A DNA stretch of 64,000 nucleotides from Caballeronia temeraria (GCF_001544795.2 NZ_FCOI02000021.1:1-64000), one strand, 5' to 3'; numbered from the stretch's first letter, positions 7,989 through 16,817 are shown. The notes: generated from the sequence alone by a model not told the origin. Numbers and translations: made by a program.

Positions 7989-8617
7989 TGATTAGGCAAG
8001 AGTCGAACGGGCGAAAGCTATATGAATTTCGTGAGCTTTCGAGCGCACGCGTACGTCATTAACCCGGATACTCAACTCCATTCCCCGCGTCACCGACGCA
8101 TCGACCTCGACTCCAAGCCCGGAGTCCATCTTTTCTCTGCAAGTCGTGCCCGCCTCGTGCGTTGGCATGCGCCGACCGGATAGCTACCGGTGTGGAAATC
8201 TTCCTTGTGCTGAGTGTGCTCGCTACACACTCCCCAATTTCAGCCGTGATACTCGTACTCTGTGCTGCATTCATTTGCGCCGGTACATCGTTCGAACCCG
8301 GGTTTTCGGGTGTTCTCTCTCCAGAGCCTGATCTGGGTAGAACGATCGAAGTTGGCTGATCCGTGATTCCTGCGGCGGAAGTAATTCCGAAAAGGGCTGT
8401 TGCGCGGCGTGACCATGCTGCGCGAGAACGACTTTACGTTCTCTGACCGAGCGACACCGGCGTATGCCGGCCGCTCCCTGCACGCCACGTCCCCGGAAGG
8501 GACGTGGCGCGTAGGTCTCTATATCGATTTCACGAAGCTCGCTCCCTCACCGGAGCGGGCTTTTTTTTCGTCTGTCGCTTCTTGCGGCCGGACATTTCTC
8601 AACGGAGGTGCTGTTCC
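7989..8617. other. Leader/intergenic region with hairpins
   Basis: No convincing gene. The region holds an 11-bp perfect hairpin (8483-8509, CGCCACGTCCC arm) and a terminator (8537-8568) before the next gene. A weak 65-codon frame with one hydrophobic stretch (8162-8359, +) has poor codon use and no ribosome site. A short structured RNA ending at the terminator is possible but unproven. Confidence 0.5.
8537..8568 (+). terminator. Rho-independent terminator
   Basis: A nine-pair stem (GCTCGCTCC with GGAGCGGGC, one G-T pair) is followed by eight T. It ends transcription 50 bp before the DUF7696-like gene, so there is an upstream transcript or a regulated leader. Confidence 0.75.
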
Positions 8618-8887
8618 ATGCTGTTACCCGACCGCCTCAATCAGCGTATCGCCGAGGCCATCACGCATCAAATCAATACCGAGCGCGAGCAGGCGGACAC
8701 CTCGTCCCCGGTTTGGCGTGAGCGGTGCGAAGTAGCTCGGGTCGCGATGTTCAGCGACGCAGAGCGCTCTGTCTTCATTTCCCATATCAGCGAACGTCGC
8801 GGCAGTGCGGCAGCCCGACAGATGCAATCTCAGGCCGAATCACTGCGGACCAACGCCATCTTCTTTCTCGCAAGGAAACCGTCATGA
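8618..8887 (+). CDS. DUF7696-like small protein
   Basis: An 89-residue protein with 'SPVWRERCEVARVAMFSDAE' followed by a helical 'RRGSAAARQMQ' part, resembling the small DUF7696 proteins common in Burkholderia plasmids and phages. GGAGG precedes the ATG at 8618. Its TGA overlaps the ATG of the next gene (ATGA), so translation is coupled. Function unknown. Confidence 0.6.
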   Translation: MLLPDRLNQRIAEAITHQINTEREQADTSSPVWRERCEVARVAMFSDAERSVFISHISERRGSAAARQMQSQAESLRTNAIFFLARKPS

Positions 8888-10209
8888 ATGCAGTCGTTCA
8901 GATGTTCGATCACGCGCCGCGCAGCCTCGTTGAAGAACGAGCTATCCGCCCGCCCACGATCGGCAAGATTCGACCCGGTATCAAAGTGCTTACGCGGGCG
9001 CATCAAGCCAACGAAAAAGCGGTCAAGCTCTATAACGACATGGTGGCCGCGGGCGAGTCGTTCGAAGCCATCGGCAAGGTGCTCGAAACGTCGCTGAAGC
9101 TGCGCAACGCCCTCATTCCGCGCAACGTCGACTACTTCGTCTGCAGACGCTCGGATTTCTCGAATCCGGACACGGCTGACGAGATCCTGCGGCTGTATGG
9201 CGAAGATCGCGGCGGGTTGCGGCTATACCGCTTCCCGATCATGTTTGCGTTCGACGACTGGCTGCGCAATGTGCCCAATCAGATGGCCGCGTACACGACA
9301 ACCGGGCGACAGTACTTCTCGGAGTACGACCGCGACGGCAAGCGCTATTGCAAGACGTACGCGCCGGTCGAGCGTAACGCACGTGCACAGCGGGCGCGAC
9401 GATCCTTCGGTGGGCGACTGGTCGTTCACCGGCAAGACGACGACATTCCCGATGGCGTCTGTGATCCTCACGTCTGTCCGCAGTATCAGGACCGGAAGTG
9501 CAACCTGACCGCAAACTTCTTGTTTGCCGTTCCCGACGTGAAGGGGCTTGGCCTGATCGAACTGCCGACCAACTCGATCTACGTGCTGCAGAAGGCGTAT
9601 TCGGCGATGCAGACCGTGGCATTAGCGCGCGGCAGGCTCACCGGCACTCGCTTCTGGCTCTCGAAGAAAGAGTTCGACATCACGCGGATTGACGACAACG
9701 GCCAGGCCGTGCGTCAGAAGCAGATGTTGACTGTGCTCGATGCCGACATCGACCTAGGCGCCCTACTGGATGGCGCGGAGGAGGCTCAACCGGCGCTCGA
9801 TGCTGCCAGTCGTGCAGTGGCGCTGTTGGAGTCAGACGGGACGGTACAGTCGATTGGCGATCCGGTCGTTCAGCCTCAGCAGGAGCAATCTGGGGCCGAA
9901 CGGGCAGGCGATGGACAGCCGTCGGGCATCGACGGCGCAGCTGGTCATGACGACGACTCGCCCGACCCCGATGAGACGCTGGAAGACAAGCGTCACCGTA
10001 TGTCCGACCTGCTGCATCGTCTGGGCCTTAGTCAGCCGGAGCGACAGAACGGCTTTCGCAAATACGCGCACCAGACCTACGGTCGCGGCTGGATCGAACG
10101 CATCGCCGATGTCGATGCGATGAATGCGCGTCTCAAGAACGCGCTCGATGATCCCGCTTCGCTCGACGTCGAAATTCAGGACGCGATTGCACAAGCTGCT
10201 TACGTGTAA
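8884..10209 (+). CDS. Recombination-directionality-factor (gp3)-like protein
   Basis: A 441-residue protein. The core (about residues 60-290) has a Cys pair in 'CDPHVCPQYQDRKCNL' followed by 'LIELPTNSIYVLQKAYSAMQ' and 'ARGRLTGTRFWLSKKEFD'. This order resembles the gp3-like recombination directionality factors that tell phage serine integrases to excise, proteins often annotated in plasmids as 'hydrolase or metal-binding protein'. The C-terminal third is acidic and then helical. The start overlaps the stop of the preceding gene. Its true role on this element is unknown and no matching integrase is adjacent. Confidence 0.5.
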   Translation: MNAVVQMFDHAPRSLVEERAIRPPTIGKIRPGIKVLTRAHQANEKAVKLYNDMVAAGESFEAIGKVLETSLKLRNALIPRNVDYFVCRRSDFSNPDTADEILRLYGEDRGGLRLYRFPIMFAFDDWLRNVPNQMAAYTTTGRQYFSEYDRDGKRYCKTYAPVERNARAQRARRSFGGRLVVHRQDDDIPDGVCDPHVCPQYQDRKCNLTANFLFAVPDVKGLGLIELPTNSIYVLQKAYSAMQTVALARGRLTGTRFWLSKKEFDITRIDDNGQAVRQKQMLTVLDADIDLGALLDGAEEAQPALDAASRAVALLESDGTVQSIGDPVVQPQQEQSGAERAGDGQPSGIDGAAGHDDDSPDPDETLEDKRHRMSDLLHRLGLSQPERQNGFRKYAHQTYGRGWIERIADVDAMNARLKNALDDPASLDVEIQDAIAQAAYV

Positions 10210-10214
10210 CCTTG

Positions 10215-10238
10215 GCCAGTCCCCCTTCGGGGGCTGGC
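10215..10238 (+). terminator. Hairpin after the RDF-like gene
   Basis: Ten-pair stem (GCCAGTCCCC with GGGGGCTGGC, one G-T pair) and a CTTC loop, starting 5 bp after the stop codon. It is followed by a pyrimidine-rich tract rather than a pure T-run. Confidence 0.6.
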
Positions 10239-10391
10239 ATCCTTTCTCCGTGTGACACAACCTTTCTCGCTCGCGCATGAGAGCATTTCAGCAAGAACCG
10301 CTTGCTCAAATGTTTTCGACCGCGCTGTACCTGCGCATCGAATTCGTCCGCTTCGGCGGCCTATCTACTTGTTCACGCGAAGGAGATTCCG

Positions 10392-10886
10392 ATGCGTAGA
10401 GTCGGCAACTTCACGCTGTTCTTCGGCGCGGAAGACGCTTTTAGCAACTGGCATCCGTGCCGCTTTTCGTATCACGACGTCGCTTTCGTCAGTGTTGAAC
10501 AGTTCATGATGTTTTCGAAAGCCAAGCTGTTCGGCGACGAAGACATCGCTCAGGCTGTGCTCGCCACGCATCTGCCCAAGGAACAAAAAGCCCTCGGCCG
10601 CAAGGTCAAAGGCTTCGACCTCGACACGTGGAAGGCGAAGCGCGAGTCGATCGTGTACGTCGGATGCCGCGAGAAGTTCGCGCAGCATCCGGGTCTGCGA
10701 ACGCTGTTGCTTGCGACGGCGCCGACCGAGCTAGTCGAAGCAAGTCCTTACGACACGATATGGGGCGTGGGTCTCGGTGAGCATCATCCTGACATCACGG
10801 ACAGATCGAAGTGGCGCGGCCAGAACCTTCTGGGCAAGGCACTGATGAAAGTCCGCGACACGCTGTCAACGCAATCCCTTTCTTAG
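10392..10886 (+). CDS. NADAR-family N-glycosidase (YbiA-like)
   Basis: A 164-residue, single-domain, complete NADAR protein. Visible family features are 'DAFSNWHPCRF', 'SVEQFMMFSKAKLFGD', 'ALGRKVKGFD', 'REKFAQHP', 'VEASPYDTIWGVGL' and 'WRGQNLLGKALM'. Members cleave N-glycosidic bonds in riboflavin precursors (YbiA), or remove ADP-ribose from guanine in DNA as antitoxins to DarT1-type toxins; some act in phage NAD biology. The ATG at 10392 follows AAGGAG. No DarT toxin gene is visible nearby, so the substrate is open. A terminator follows before sbcD. Confidence 0.9.
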   Translation: MRRVGNFTLFFGAEDAFSNWHPCRFSYHDVAFVSVEQFMMFSKAKLFGDEDIAQAVLATHLPKEQKALGRKVKGFDLDTWKAKRESIVYVGCREKFAQHPGLRTLLLATAPTELVEASPYDTIWGVGLGEHHPDITDRSKWRGQNLLGKALMKVRDTLSTQSLS

Positions 10887-10915
10887 CGCGCCCGAGCGGC
10901 GCATCGGCAAATACT

Positions 10916-10943
10916 GGCTACCTTCGGGTGGCCTTTTTCTTTA
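10916..10943 (+). terminator. Rho-independent terminator before sbcD
   Basis: GGCTACC-TTCG-GGTGGCC (one G-T pair) followed by TTTTTCTTT. It lies between the NADAR gene and the ribosome site of sbcD. Confidence 0.7.
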
Positions 10944-10954
10944 TAGGAGGCGAT

Positions 10955-12349
10955 TTGAAGATCGCACATTTTTCTGACTTGCACTACGCGCCGGGCAACA
11001 TCGAAGAGTCGGACCGATGCTTCGGTTTCGGCATCGACCATGCGGTGTTGGCCCATGCGGACGTGGCAGTCATCTCGGGTGATGCGACGGACCATCGTCT
11101 CGACGCACACGCGCCGTCGCTGAACCGCCTTGCAAAGCGCATCAACGGGCTGAGCGGCAGCATGCCGGTCCTGATGCTGCAGGGCACGTTCTCACATGAG
11201 CCTCCGGGGACGCTGCGCAACTTTGAGCTGATGGCGACCACGCATCAGATTTACGTTGCGGAACGCGTGCAGCAGGTGAGCCTTCACGAGGGGCGGTTCT
11301 ACCCCTCGGACGGTCCGGTGTTCTCGGACGAGGAGCTGCGCGAGGTTCTGGCAATCGGCGCTGATGTCGTGTTCACCTGTCTGCCCACGGTCAATAAGGG
11401 GGCGCTGGCGGTCGCTGTTGGTGCCAAGGAAGCCGGGACGGGTCTTGAAGCCGTGCTGGGCGACTATCTCGCCGCAGCAGGGCGGGTCAACCAGCAGCTT
11501 CGTGCCGCAGGCATCCGCACTGTTGGCGTTTCACACGGCACGGTCAACGGTTGTACGACTGAGCACGGTGTGACGATGGCGGGGTTCGATCATGAGTTTT
11601 CGCTTGGTAGTCTGTTCGAGGCCGAATGCGATGCATTCATGCTGGGGCACATCCATAAAGCGCAGCAATGGGAGCGAGCGGGGCGAGTCGTGGCCTATCC
11701 GGGCTCCATCGGGCGATTCCACTACGGTGAGGAAGGCGACAAGGGCTTTCTGATGTGGAATGTCGAGGTGGGAAGCGCGCAAGCCGATCTGGTCGTTACG
11801 CCTTCTCGGCAGACCATCTGCGTCGATTTTGACGGACCACCCGACATGCAGCGCCTGACGGCAATCGCGCTCGATGCGACCGACAAGTTCGTGCGAATTC
11901 GTTGGCAGGTCGACGAAGAGCACAAACAGTCAGCGGACCGCGACGCGATCGCGGCGCTGTTCGGCGACGCGGCCGAGCTGAAGGTCGAAGCTCGCATTCT
12001 TCCCGTCGTCCGGTCACGCGCTCAAGGCATCAGCCTCGAAACCTCGATTGACCGAAAGCTCGAGCGGTGGTGCGAGCACGCTGATGTTGATCCGGCTCCC
12101 TTGCTTGACCGGCTGCAGTTGCTGGAAACGGGGGACGCGGAGGCAGTTGCCGCTGGCGTGCTGGCGCGACTGAGCGACACTGACGCATTGTCGAGCATAT
12201 CCGAGCCTGCGCCGGTGACGGCCCACGTAGCTCCGGATAGCGATGTTGGCGACGATGCACTGCCCATGCCCGATGCGACGGTGGAAATCGGCGAGTCGGC
12301 GTCTGCAGATCAGCTTTCGTGGCTCAACGATGATTTATTCGCGGCTTAA
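10955..12349 (+). CDS. sbcD: SbcD/Mre11-like metallophosphoesterase nuclease
   Basis: A 464-residue protein that begins at TTG 10955 directly behind GGAGG (MKIAHFSDLHY). Metal-binding motifs in order are: 'FSDLH' (D, H), 'ISGDATDH', 'LQGTFSHE' in place of the usual GNHD, 'GVSHGTVNG' and 'LGHIHKAQQW'. This is the calcineurin-like fold of SbcD/Mre11, which with SbcC cuts hairpins and protein-blocked DNA ends. The GTxSH variant of the third motif is seen in phage and plasmid relatives. The C-terminal half would dock on SbcC. SbcC follows at 13125, after one unknown gene. Confidence 0.85.
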   Translation: MKIAHFSDLHYAPGNIEESDRCFGFGIDHAVLAHADVAVISGDATDHRLDAHAPSLNRLAKRINGLSGSMPVLMLQGTFSHEPPGTLRNFELMATTHQIYVAERVQQVSLHEGRFYPSDGPVFSDEELREVLAIGADVVFTCLPTVNKGALAVAVGAKEAGTGLEAVLGDYLAAAGRVNQQLRAAGIRTVGVSHGTVNGCTTEHGVTMAGFDHEFSLGSLFEAECDAFMLGHIHKAQQWERAGRVVAYPGSIGRFHYGEEGDKGFLMWNVEVGSAQADLVVTPSRQTICVDFDGPPDMQRLTAIALDATDKFVRIRWQVDEEHKQSADRDAIAALFGDAAELKVEARILPVVRSRAQGISLETSIDRKLERWCEHADVDPAPLLDRLQLLETGDAEAVAAGVLARLSDTDALSSISEPAPVTAHVAPDSDVGDDALPMPDATVEIGESASADQLSWLNDDLFAA

Positions 12350-12588
12350 TTAGCAAATGAGGTAGCCGCTCATGCAGAGGAGGCCAGTATGGCTCCTTCG
12401 CCTGGACACGCGAGCCGTGTTCCGATAGCCGATTTTGATCGTCGCTATCGAAACGGAGGTTTCACCGCGTCTTTGACGCATCGATAAGTAGCGGCAGGAC
12501 CTTTCTCTAGCAGTTCATCTTTTCATTCACCCTGGCGGGGAGCGATCCCTACCGGGGCCGCACTCCGCCCACCATAACGGAGTGCATC
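12350..12588. other. Intergenic region between sbcD and the 182-residue gene
   Basis: About 240 bp with no gene. A CACTCCG/CGGAGTG hairpin overlaps the ribosome site of the next gene and could affect its translation. Confidence 0.4.
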
Positions 12589-13137
12589 ATGTTTGGTCTT
12601 TATCCCGCTGGCCCGAACTGGGTTCGCACCTTTGCGTTGGGCGACTGCTCATCGCGTGATCTTCAAAAGTCGTTGGTTGACCTGGCAGGCTTCACCGCTG
12701 CGATCCAGCATCAGCCGTTCGGCCAGTACCGCGGCGCAGTGCTGGCGCAGCTCGGTCAGACGCTGTTGCTGGTCGCCACGACCCCCGGCGCTTGCGAGAT
12801 CGCCGTTACGCCGACCGTTGAAATGCAGCAAGTTCTGTGGTCGTATCAGGAAGGGTATGCAAGCCAGTGGTCTCCTGCCGAGATCCGTAGCCTCACCGGG
12901 CATAGCGGTTGGTCCGAGCTTCTGACGAACGCGCGTCGCGAGTTCGTCAAAGTCTGCGACATCGTGGCGGCCGCCCTAGACGGAACGCTTCAAGCGCCCA
13001 AAGCAGCGGTGCAGTCTATGCCGTCGGTCGTGATGAACGAGCCGTTTCCCAACGAGGACGACGACGCTTTCTATGCGCAGATGGCCGCTATGTCGGCTTC
13101 GATGAGCGTGTCGGAGGACGTGTCATGCGGCCTCTGA
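12589..13137 (+). CDS. Hypothetical protein between SbcD and SbcC
   Basis: A 182-residue soluble protein (MFGLYPAGPNWVRTFALGD...) with an acidic C-terminus. No recognised domain. Its last codons overlap the start of sbcC (ATG 13125), so the two are translationally coupled. Placement between the two subunits suggests a partner or regulator of the nuclease complex, but this is inference. Confidence 0.6.
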   Translation: MFGLYPAGPNWVRTFALGDCSSRDLQKSLVDLAGFTAAIQHQPFGQYRGAVLAQLGQTLLLVATTPGACEIAVTPTVEMQQVLWSYQEGYASQWSPAEIRSLTGHSGWSELLTNARREFVKVCDIVAAALDGTLQAPKAAVQSMPSVVMNEPFPNEDDDAFYAQMAAMSASMSVSEDVSCGL

Positions 13138-15446
13138 AACTGACACTGGAAGGCTTCGTTGGCGTGCGCGATGGCATGAAACGCGACAGCGTGACGCTCG
13201 ATCTGGAGACGTTGCCGGATGGCCTGATCGCTTTGACCGGCCCTAACGGGGCGGGCAAGACAACGATCATGGACAACTTGCACCCGTATCCGATCATGCC
13301 GTCGCGCGCGTCGAAGCTGTCGGTCGACGCCTTCTCGTACTGGGATCACATCTGTGGCACCAGTGCGCTAAAAGAGCTCGAATGGGAGCACGACGGCATT
13401 CGCTATCGCTCGTCCTTCACCTTTCGCAAGCCCGGCAAGACAGGCAAGGCGGAGTACTACCTTGCCTATCGTGGCGTCGACGGTACGTGGCGTCCGGTGT
13501 CGCTGCCTGACGGAACGGTGTCGGACGGCAAGGCGGAGTCGTATAACCGCTGCGTCGAGGCGATCAACGGTTCGTTGGAAACGTTCTTCACGAGCGTGTT
13601 CTCGGCTCAGAACCGGCGGCCGCTCGCGTCCTACGGCGCGGGCGAGATCAAGACGCTGCTGGCCGAACTCCTTGGCATCGACCACCTGAAGGCATTGTCG
13701 GCGAAAGCCGGTGAGGTCGCGAAGGCGCTCGGCAAGTCGCTCGAAGGCATCCAGTCTGAGCTTGGTGCGCTCGCCGGAAAGCGGCAACGTAAAGCCGACG
13801 CTGAGCAGTCGATCGTCGCGCAGGGCAACACCTTGCGTGCCGCTCGGGAGCAACGCGATGCTGCGCTTGAGCACGCGAGCAAGCTGACTCAGGAGCGGGC
13901 GACGCTTGCGGCCAAGCAGAGCGAATCGGTCACGACCGAAGCGCGCCTGCGAGAGCTGGGCGTGCGCCGCAACGAGTTGGTGCGTGCCCTGAAAAGCGCG
14001 GCCGACGACGAGCAAGCAGCAGCGGTTCGTTGCCAGCAGCGCGTTGCCGTGCTGAGGCGGACGGTTGCCTCGCACCAAGCAACGCTGGCTCGCCGTGAGG
14101 CAATCATGGGTGCGGCGACGAAGCGCGAGGAGGCCGAGTTGGCGATTGCGCGCGAGGAAGCGAGGTTCGCTCCCCTGCAGCGCCACATTGCCGATTTGGA
14201 GATCAAACGCGCGACGTTGACGACGCTCGATGCAACGCTTACCAGCTTGATGAACCAGGGCACGACGAAAGCCGCGCACTTCGAGACGCTGAACAAGCAG
14301 GCAGCCGTGACGGAGCAGGTGCCGTGCGTCGGTCATTCGATGCATGCGCAATGCCCGCTGCTCGCGCAAGCCTTTCAAGCAAAAGAGCAAGCGGAGGTGC
14401 AGTGTGTATCGGTCGCGAATCTTCGCGCGGAGTATCGCGAGAAGAAAGCGCAGGCCGAAGCCTTGGCTCGCGTGCCGGCCGAGTTGGCGGCAAAGCGCGT
14501 CGAAATGCTGGCCATCACCGATGCGGCGGCGCAGCTTCGCCGTGCACTGCAGGCGGCTGCTGAGCTTGCTGCGACGAAGCCATTGTTGGATGCTGCCGTA
14601 TCGGGACTCGAAGCGGCGCAAGCTGAGTTGCGTTCGATCGCCGAGGAAAGTGCCGCACGTACCGCCAAGTACCAGTCTGAGAAGACGCGTATTGAAGCGG
14701 AGCTTGCTCGCATTACCGAGGAGGTCGGACAACTCTCTTCGGTCGACGTTACAGCAGCGATTGCGAAGCTTGACCGCGACATCGCGGCGAACCGGGAGAC
14801 CGTCGCGGCACTGGATGGTCAAATCGAGCAATCGATCCGGGCTCAGAGTGTGTTGCAGGCCCAAGCGGAAGCCCTGGCGCTGGAGTTGGAGAAGTTCTCG
14901 GCCACGCAGTCTCGTGCCGATCGCCTCTCCGACGAAATTGCTCATTGGAAGCTGCTGGCTAAGGGCTTGGGCAACGACGGCGTTATCGCGTTGACCATCG
15001 ATGACGCGGGTCCAGCGCTGACGCACACCGTCAACGAGCTATTGCTCGCGTGCTACGGCATGCGGTTCACCGTTGAGATCCGCACGCAGCGCACGCTCGC
15101 AAGCGGCGAACTGCGCGAGGGCTTTGAGATCCTTGTTCACGACGCCGAGTTCGACAGCAGCAAGTCGGTCTCCGTCATGTCCGGCGGTCAGAAGGTCTGG
15201 ATCAACGAGTGCCTCACACGGGGCATCGCGCTCTATCTCGCGCAGAACACCGGTCAGACGTATCAGACCTTGTTCAGTGACGAGTCAGACGGCCCGCTCG
15301 ATCCCGAGCGCAAAGTGCAGTTCATGCGTATGAAGCGCGAGGTGTTGCGCCAAGGCGGGTATCAGCGGGAGTTCTTTATCTCGCAGACGCCGGACCTTGT
15401 CGCTGAAGCCGACGCAGTCATCGACGTGCAGGCGCTTGCCGCCTGA
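13125..15446 (+). CDS. sbcC: SbcC/Rad50-like SMC-type ATPase
   Basis: A 773-residue protein. The N-terminal lobe has Walker A 'ALTGPNGAGKTT' near residue 45. Two long Ala/Glu/Arg-rich coiled coils (about 195-390 and 420-600) flank a zinc-hook-like 'VPCVGHSMHAQCPLLAQA' near residue 405. The C-terminal lobe has the signature 'VMSGGQKVWINECL' and Walker B-like 'LFSDESDGPLDPE'. This is the SbcC/Rad50 architecture, shorter than E. coli SbcC (about 1050). Start at ATG 13125 behind GGAGG. With SbcD it should process DNA ends and palindromes, which is notable on a replicon with perfect palindromes. Confidence 0.9.
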   Translation: MRPLKLTLEGFVGVRDGMKRDSVTLDLETLPDGLIALTGPNGAGKTTIMDNLHPYPIMPSRASKLSVDAFSYWDHICGTSALKELEWEHDGIRYRSSFTFRKPGKTGKAEYYLAYRGVDGTWRPVSLPDGTVSDGKAESYNRCVEAINGSLETFFTSVFSAQNRRPLASYGAGEIKTLLAELLGIDHLKALSAKAGEVAKALGKSLEGIQSELGALAGKRQRKADAEQSIVAQGNTLRAAREQRDAALEHASKLTQERATLAAKQSESVTTEARLRELGVRRNELVRALKSAADDEQAAAVRCQQRVAVLRRTVASHQATLARREAIMGAATKREEAELAIAREEARFAPLQRHIADLEIKRATLTTLDATLTSLMNQGTTKAAHFETLNKQAAVTEQVPCVGHSMHAQCPLLAQAFQAKEQAEVQCVSVANLRAEYREKKAQAEALARVPAELAAKRVEMLAITDAAAQLRRALQAAAELAATKPLLDAAVSGLEAAQAELRSIAEESAARTAKYQSEKTRIEAELARITEEVGQLSSVDVTAAIAKLDRDIAANRETVAALDGQIEQSIRAQSVLQAQAEALALELEKFSATQSRADRLSDEIAHWKLLAKGLGNDGVIALTIDDAGPALTHTVNELLLACYGMRFTVEIRTQRTLASGELREGFEILVHDAEFDSSKSVSVMSGGQKVWINECLTRGIALYLAQNTGQTYQTLFSDESDGPLDPERKVQFMRMKREVLRQGGYQREFFISQTPDLVAEADAVIDVQALAA

Positions 15447-15459
15447 TTTCTTTTCAACT

Positions 15460-15483
15460 CTTGTGGGGGAGTGGCCCCACAAG
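15460..15483 (+). terminator. Hairpin with repeated leader motif, copy 1
   Basis: CTTGTGGGG and CCCCACAAG form a nine-bp perfect stem 14 bp after sbcC. The surrounding TTTCTTTTC...AAC and GCGCTCCC sequences recur around the hairpin at 16171-16199. No T-run, so it may be a leader structure. Confidence 0.6.
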
Positions 15484-15531
15484 GGCGCTCCCTGTTTCTC
15501 TCCTTTCTCGCGCCGTTCGGCGACAGACCCT

Positions 15532-15711
15532 ATGGCAAACCTTTTGATGCTGCTGCTCGCGGCAGCCGGCAGTCCGTCTCATTCGAACGCGGTGCGTCAC
15601 CAGCCGCCAACGCAGCAAGCCGCACCGGCCACTGCGCAATCGCAACCGCCGCGGCCGCCGGACCTGCGTCGCGCGTCCGCGTTCGATAACGGCCGTCTGC
15701 GTCGCATCTGA
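15532..15711 (+). CDS. Small hypothetical protein
   Basis: A 59-residue protein starting MANLLMLLLAAAG, so with a short hydrophobic N-terminus that may be a signal or anchor, followed by a Pro/Gln/Arg-rich tail. No family recognised. It may be a membrane micro-protein of the plasmid module. Confidence 0.4.
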   Translation: MANLLMLLLAAAGSPSHSNAVRHQPPTQQAAPATAQSQPPRPPDLRRASAFDNGRLRRI

Positions 15712-15751
15712 CACCGGCTCATTCTCTTTCACTTCTTGACTGGAGCCTTTC

Positions 15752-16138
15752 ATGGCCTATTCCTGCACCGACTTCGTCGACGATGTACTCAATGACATGC
15801 TGATCCGAAGCTGGATCAAACCCGAGCAGTACGGACCTGACGACCCGCAAGCTCAGTGCGATGCGGTATTGGGCGCAATCGGCGAAGCGGATGTCTCGCT
15901 TCGTCTCGCCGCTGACGCCAAGCAGTTTCATGCCGAACTCCTTGATGCGGTCGAAACGCTCACCGGCATCGCCGAACAGCACGGCGCGCTCGCCCTCGCG
16001 AACGTCGTCTATCTCCAGACGGCCATCTTGAAGGGCGGTGTGATCGAGCTCACGCGCAAAGAAGCGGACGCGTTCTCTTTCGTCAGAGACCTGCCCTCGG
16101 GCGGTCGCTGGTGGCAAAGCGTCAAGCTGATCGAGTAA
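15752..16138 (+). CDS. Hypothetical protein
   Basis: A 128-residue acidic, helical protein (MAYSCTDFVDDVLNDMLIRS...) with strong GC3. No domain recognised, no membrane segment. It lies between two hairpin leaders in the plasmid module. Confidence 0.6.
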   Translation: MAYSCTDFVDDVLNDMLIRSWIKPEQYGPDDPQAQCDAVLGAIGEADVSLRLAADAKQFHAELLDAVETLTGIAEQHGALALANVVYLQTAILKGGVIELTRKEADAFSFVRDLPSGGRWWQSVKLIE

Positions 16139-16170
16139 GCGGCGCGAAACCAGTCCAATTTCTTTTCTCA

Positions 16171-16199
16171 ACCCTTGCGGGCAAACGGCCCGCTAGGGT
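16171..16199 (+). terminator. Hairpin with repeated leader motif, copy 2
   Basis: ACCCTTGCGGGC pairs with GCCCGCTAGGGT (one T-T mismatch). It is flanked by the same TTTCTTTTC and CGCTCC sequences as copy 1 at 15460. It lies between the 128-residue gene and the next ribosome site. Confidence 0.55.
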
Positions 16200-16229
16200 C
16201 GCTCCGCGTTCTTTCTGTGGAGTATTCTC

Positions 16230-16415
16230 ATGTTCGAAGCAGCGAAGCTGGGCGCATCGCCGGAGCAGTTTGCCAACCTGGAAGCGGCGATTGGTTACAT
16301 CGCCGGCACCGCGACGCACGCGGGCGAAGTTCGCCCGTGGGTCCGAAACGTCGATACGAAGGTCTTCCTGATAATCGGCGGCAGAGTGCAACCCCAAAAC
16401 GGGGTGCGCCAATGA
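16230..16415 (+). CDS. Small hypothetical protein
   Basis: A 61-residue protein (MFEAAKLGASPEQFANLEAA...). Its TGA overlaps the ATG of the next gene (16412), indicating coupled translation. Function unknown. Confidence 0.5.
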   Translation: MFEAAKLGASPEQFANLEAAIGYIAGTATHAGEVRPWVRNVDTKVFLIIGGRVQPQNGVRQ

Positions 16416-16817
16416 CGCCGCCGTGGCTGGAGCAATACGCCAGCGGCCAGAAGACCGGCTACGCGCAAGCGTTCATGTCGTACGCCGAGTACTACGGAGT
16501 CGACGGATCTGCTGACGATGACCCGGAAATCGAAGAGCGGATCGCCATGCATCGGCAGCCGCTTGTCGGTTACGCGAGCCGCACGGGCACACGCCGCAAC
16601 CTGGCCGCACTCAAGGGCGCCGACTGGCACCTGCACCTACGACACTGCCTTCATGTTGGACCCGCAGCACCGCGACGCCATCGACTCAGCGCATTTCTGG
16701 CTGAATGAGGGCATCGTGAAGTTGCCGACCGGCATGGCGCAGCGGTATCAGGACATAGCAAAGCGCGGGCAGTACTTCGCGCGGCTGGCTCAGCGTCTTA
16801 ACCTGACGCCCGGCTGA
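16412..16817 (+). pseudogene. Hypothetical gene with probable one-base frameshift
   Basis: From ATG 16412 the frame reads MTPPWLEQYASGQKTGYAQA... with high GC3 up to about 16635, then GC3 collapses. From there another frame reads 'YDTAFMLDPQHRDAIDSAHF' to 16817 with high GC3. Removing one C of the CC at 16636-16637 joins both halves into about 134 residues. Either a true frameshift or an assembly error; the alternative is two separate small genes. No family recognised. Confidence 0.5.

Noticed and set aside
8725-8883. Upstream extension of the directionality-factor-like gene
   Set aside because: It would overlap the DUF7696-like gene completely; ATG 8884 with an ATGA overlap is the natural start.
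13368-15026. 552-codon open frame on the minus strand
   Set aside because: Lies entirely antisense to sbcC, whose motifs and codon bias are clear; the Arg/Leu-rich product is a high-GC shadow.
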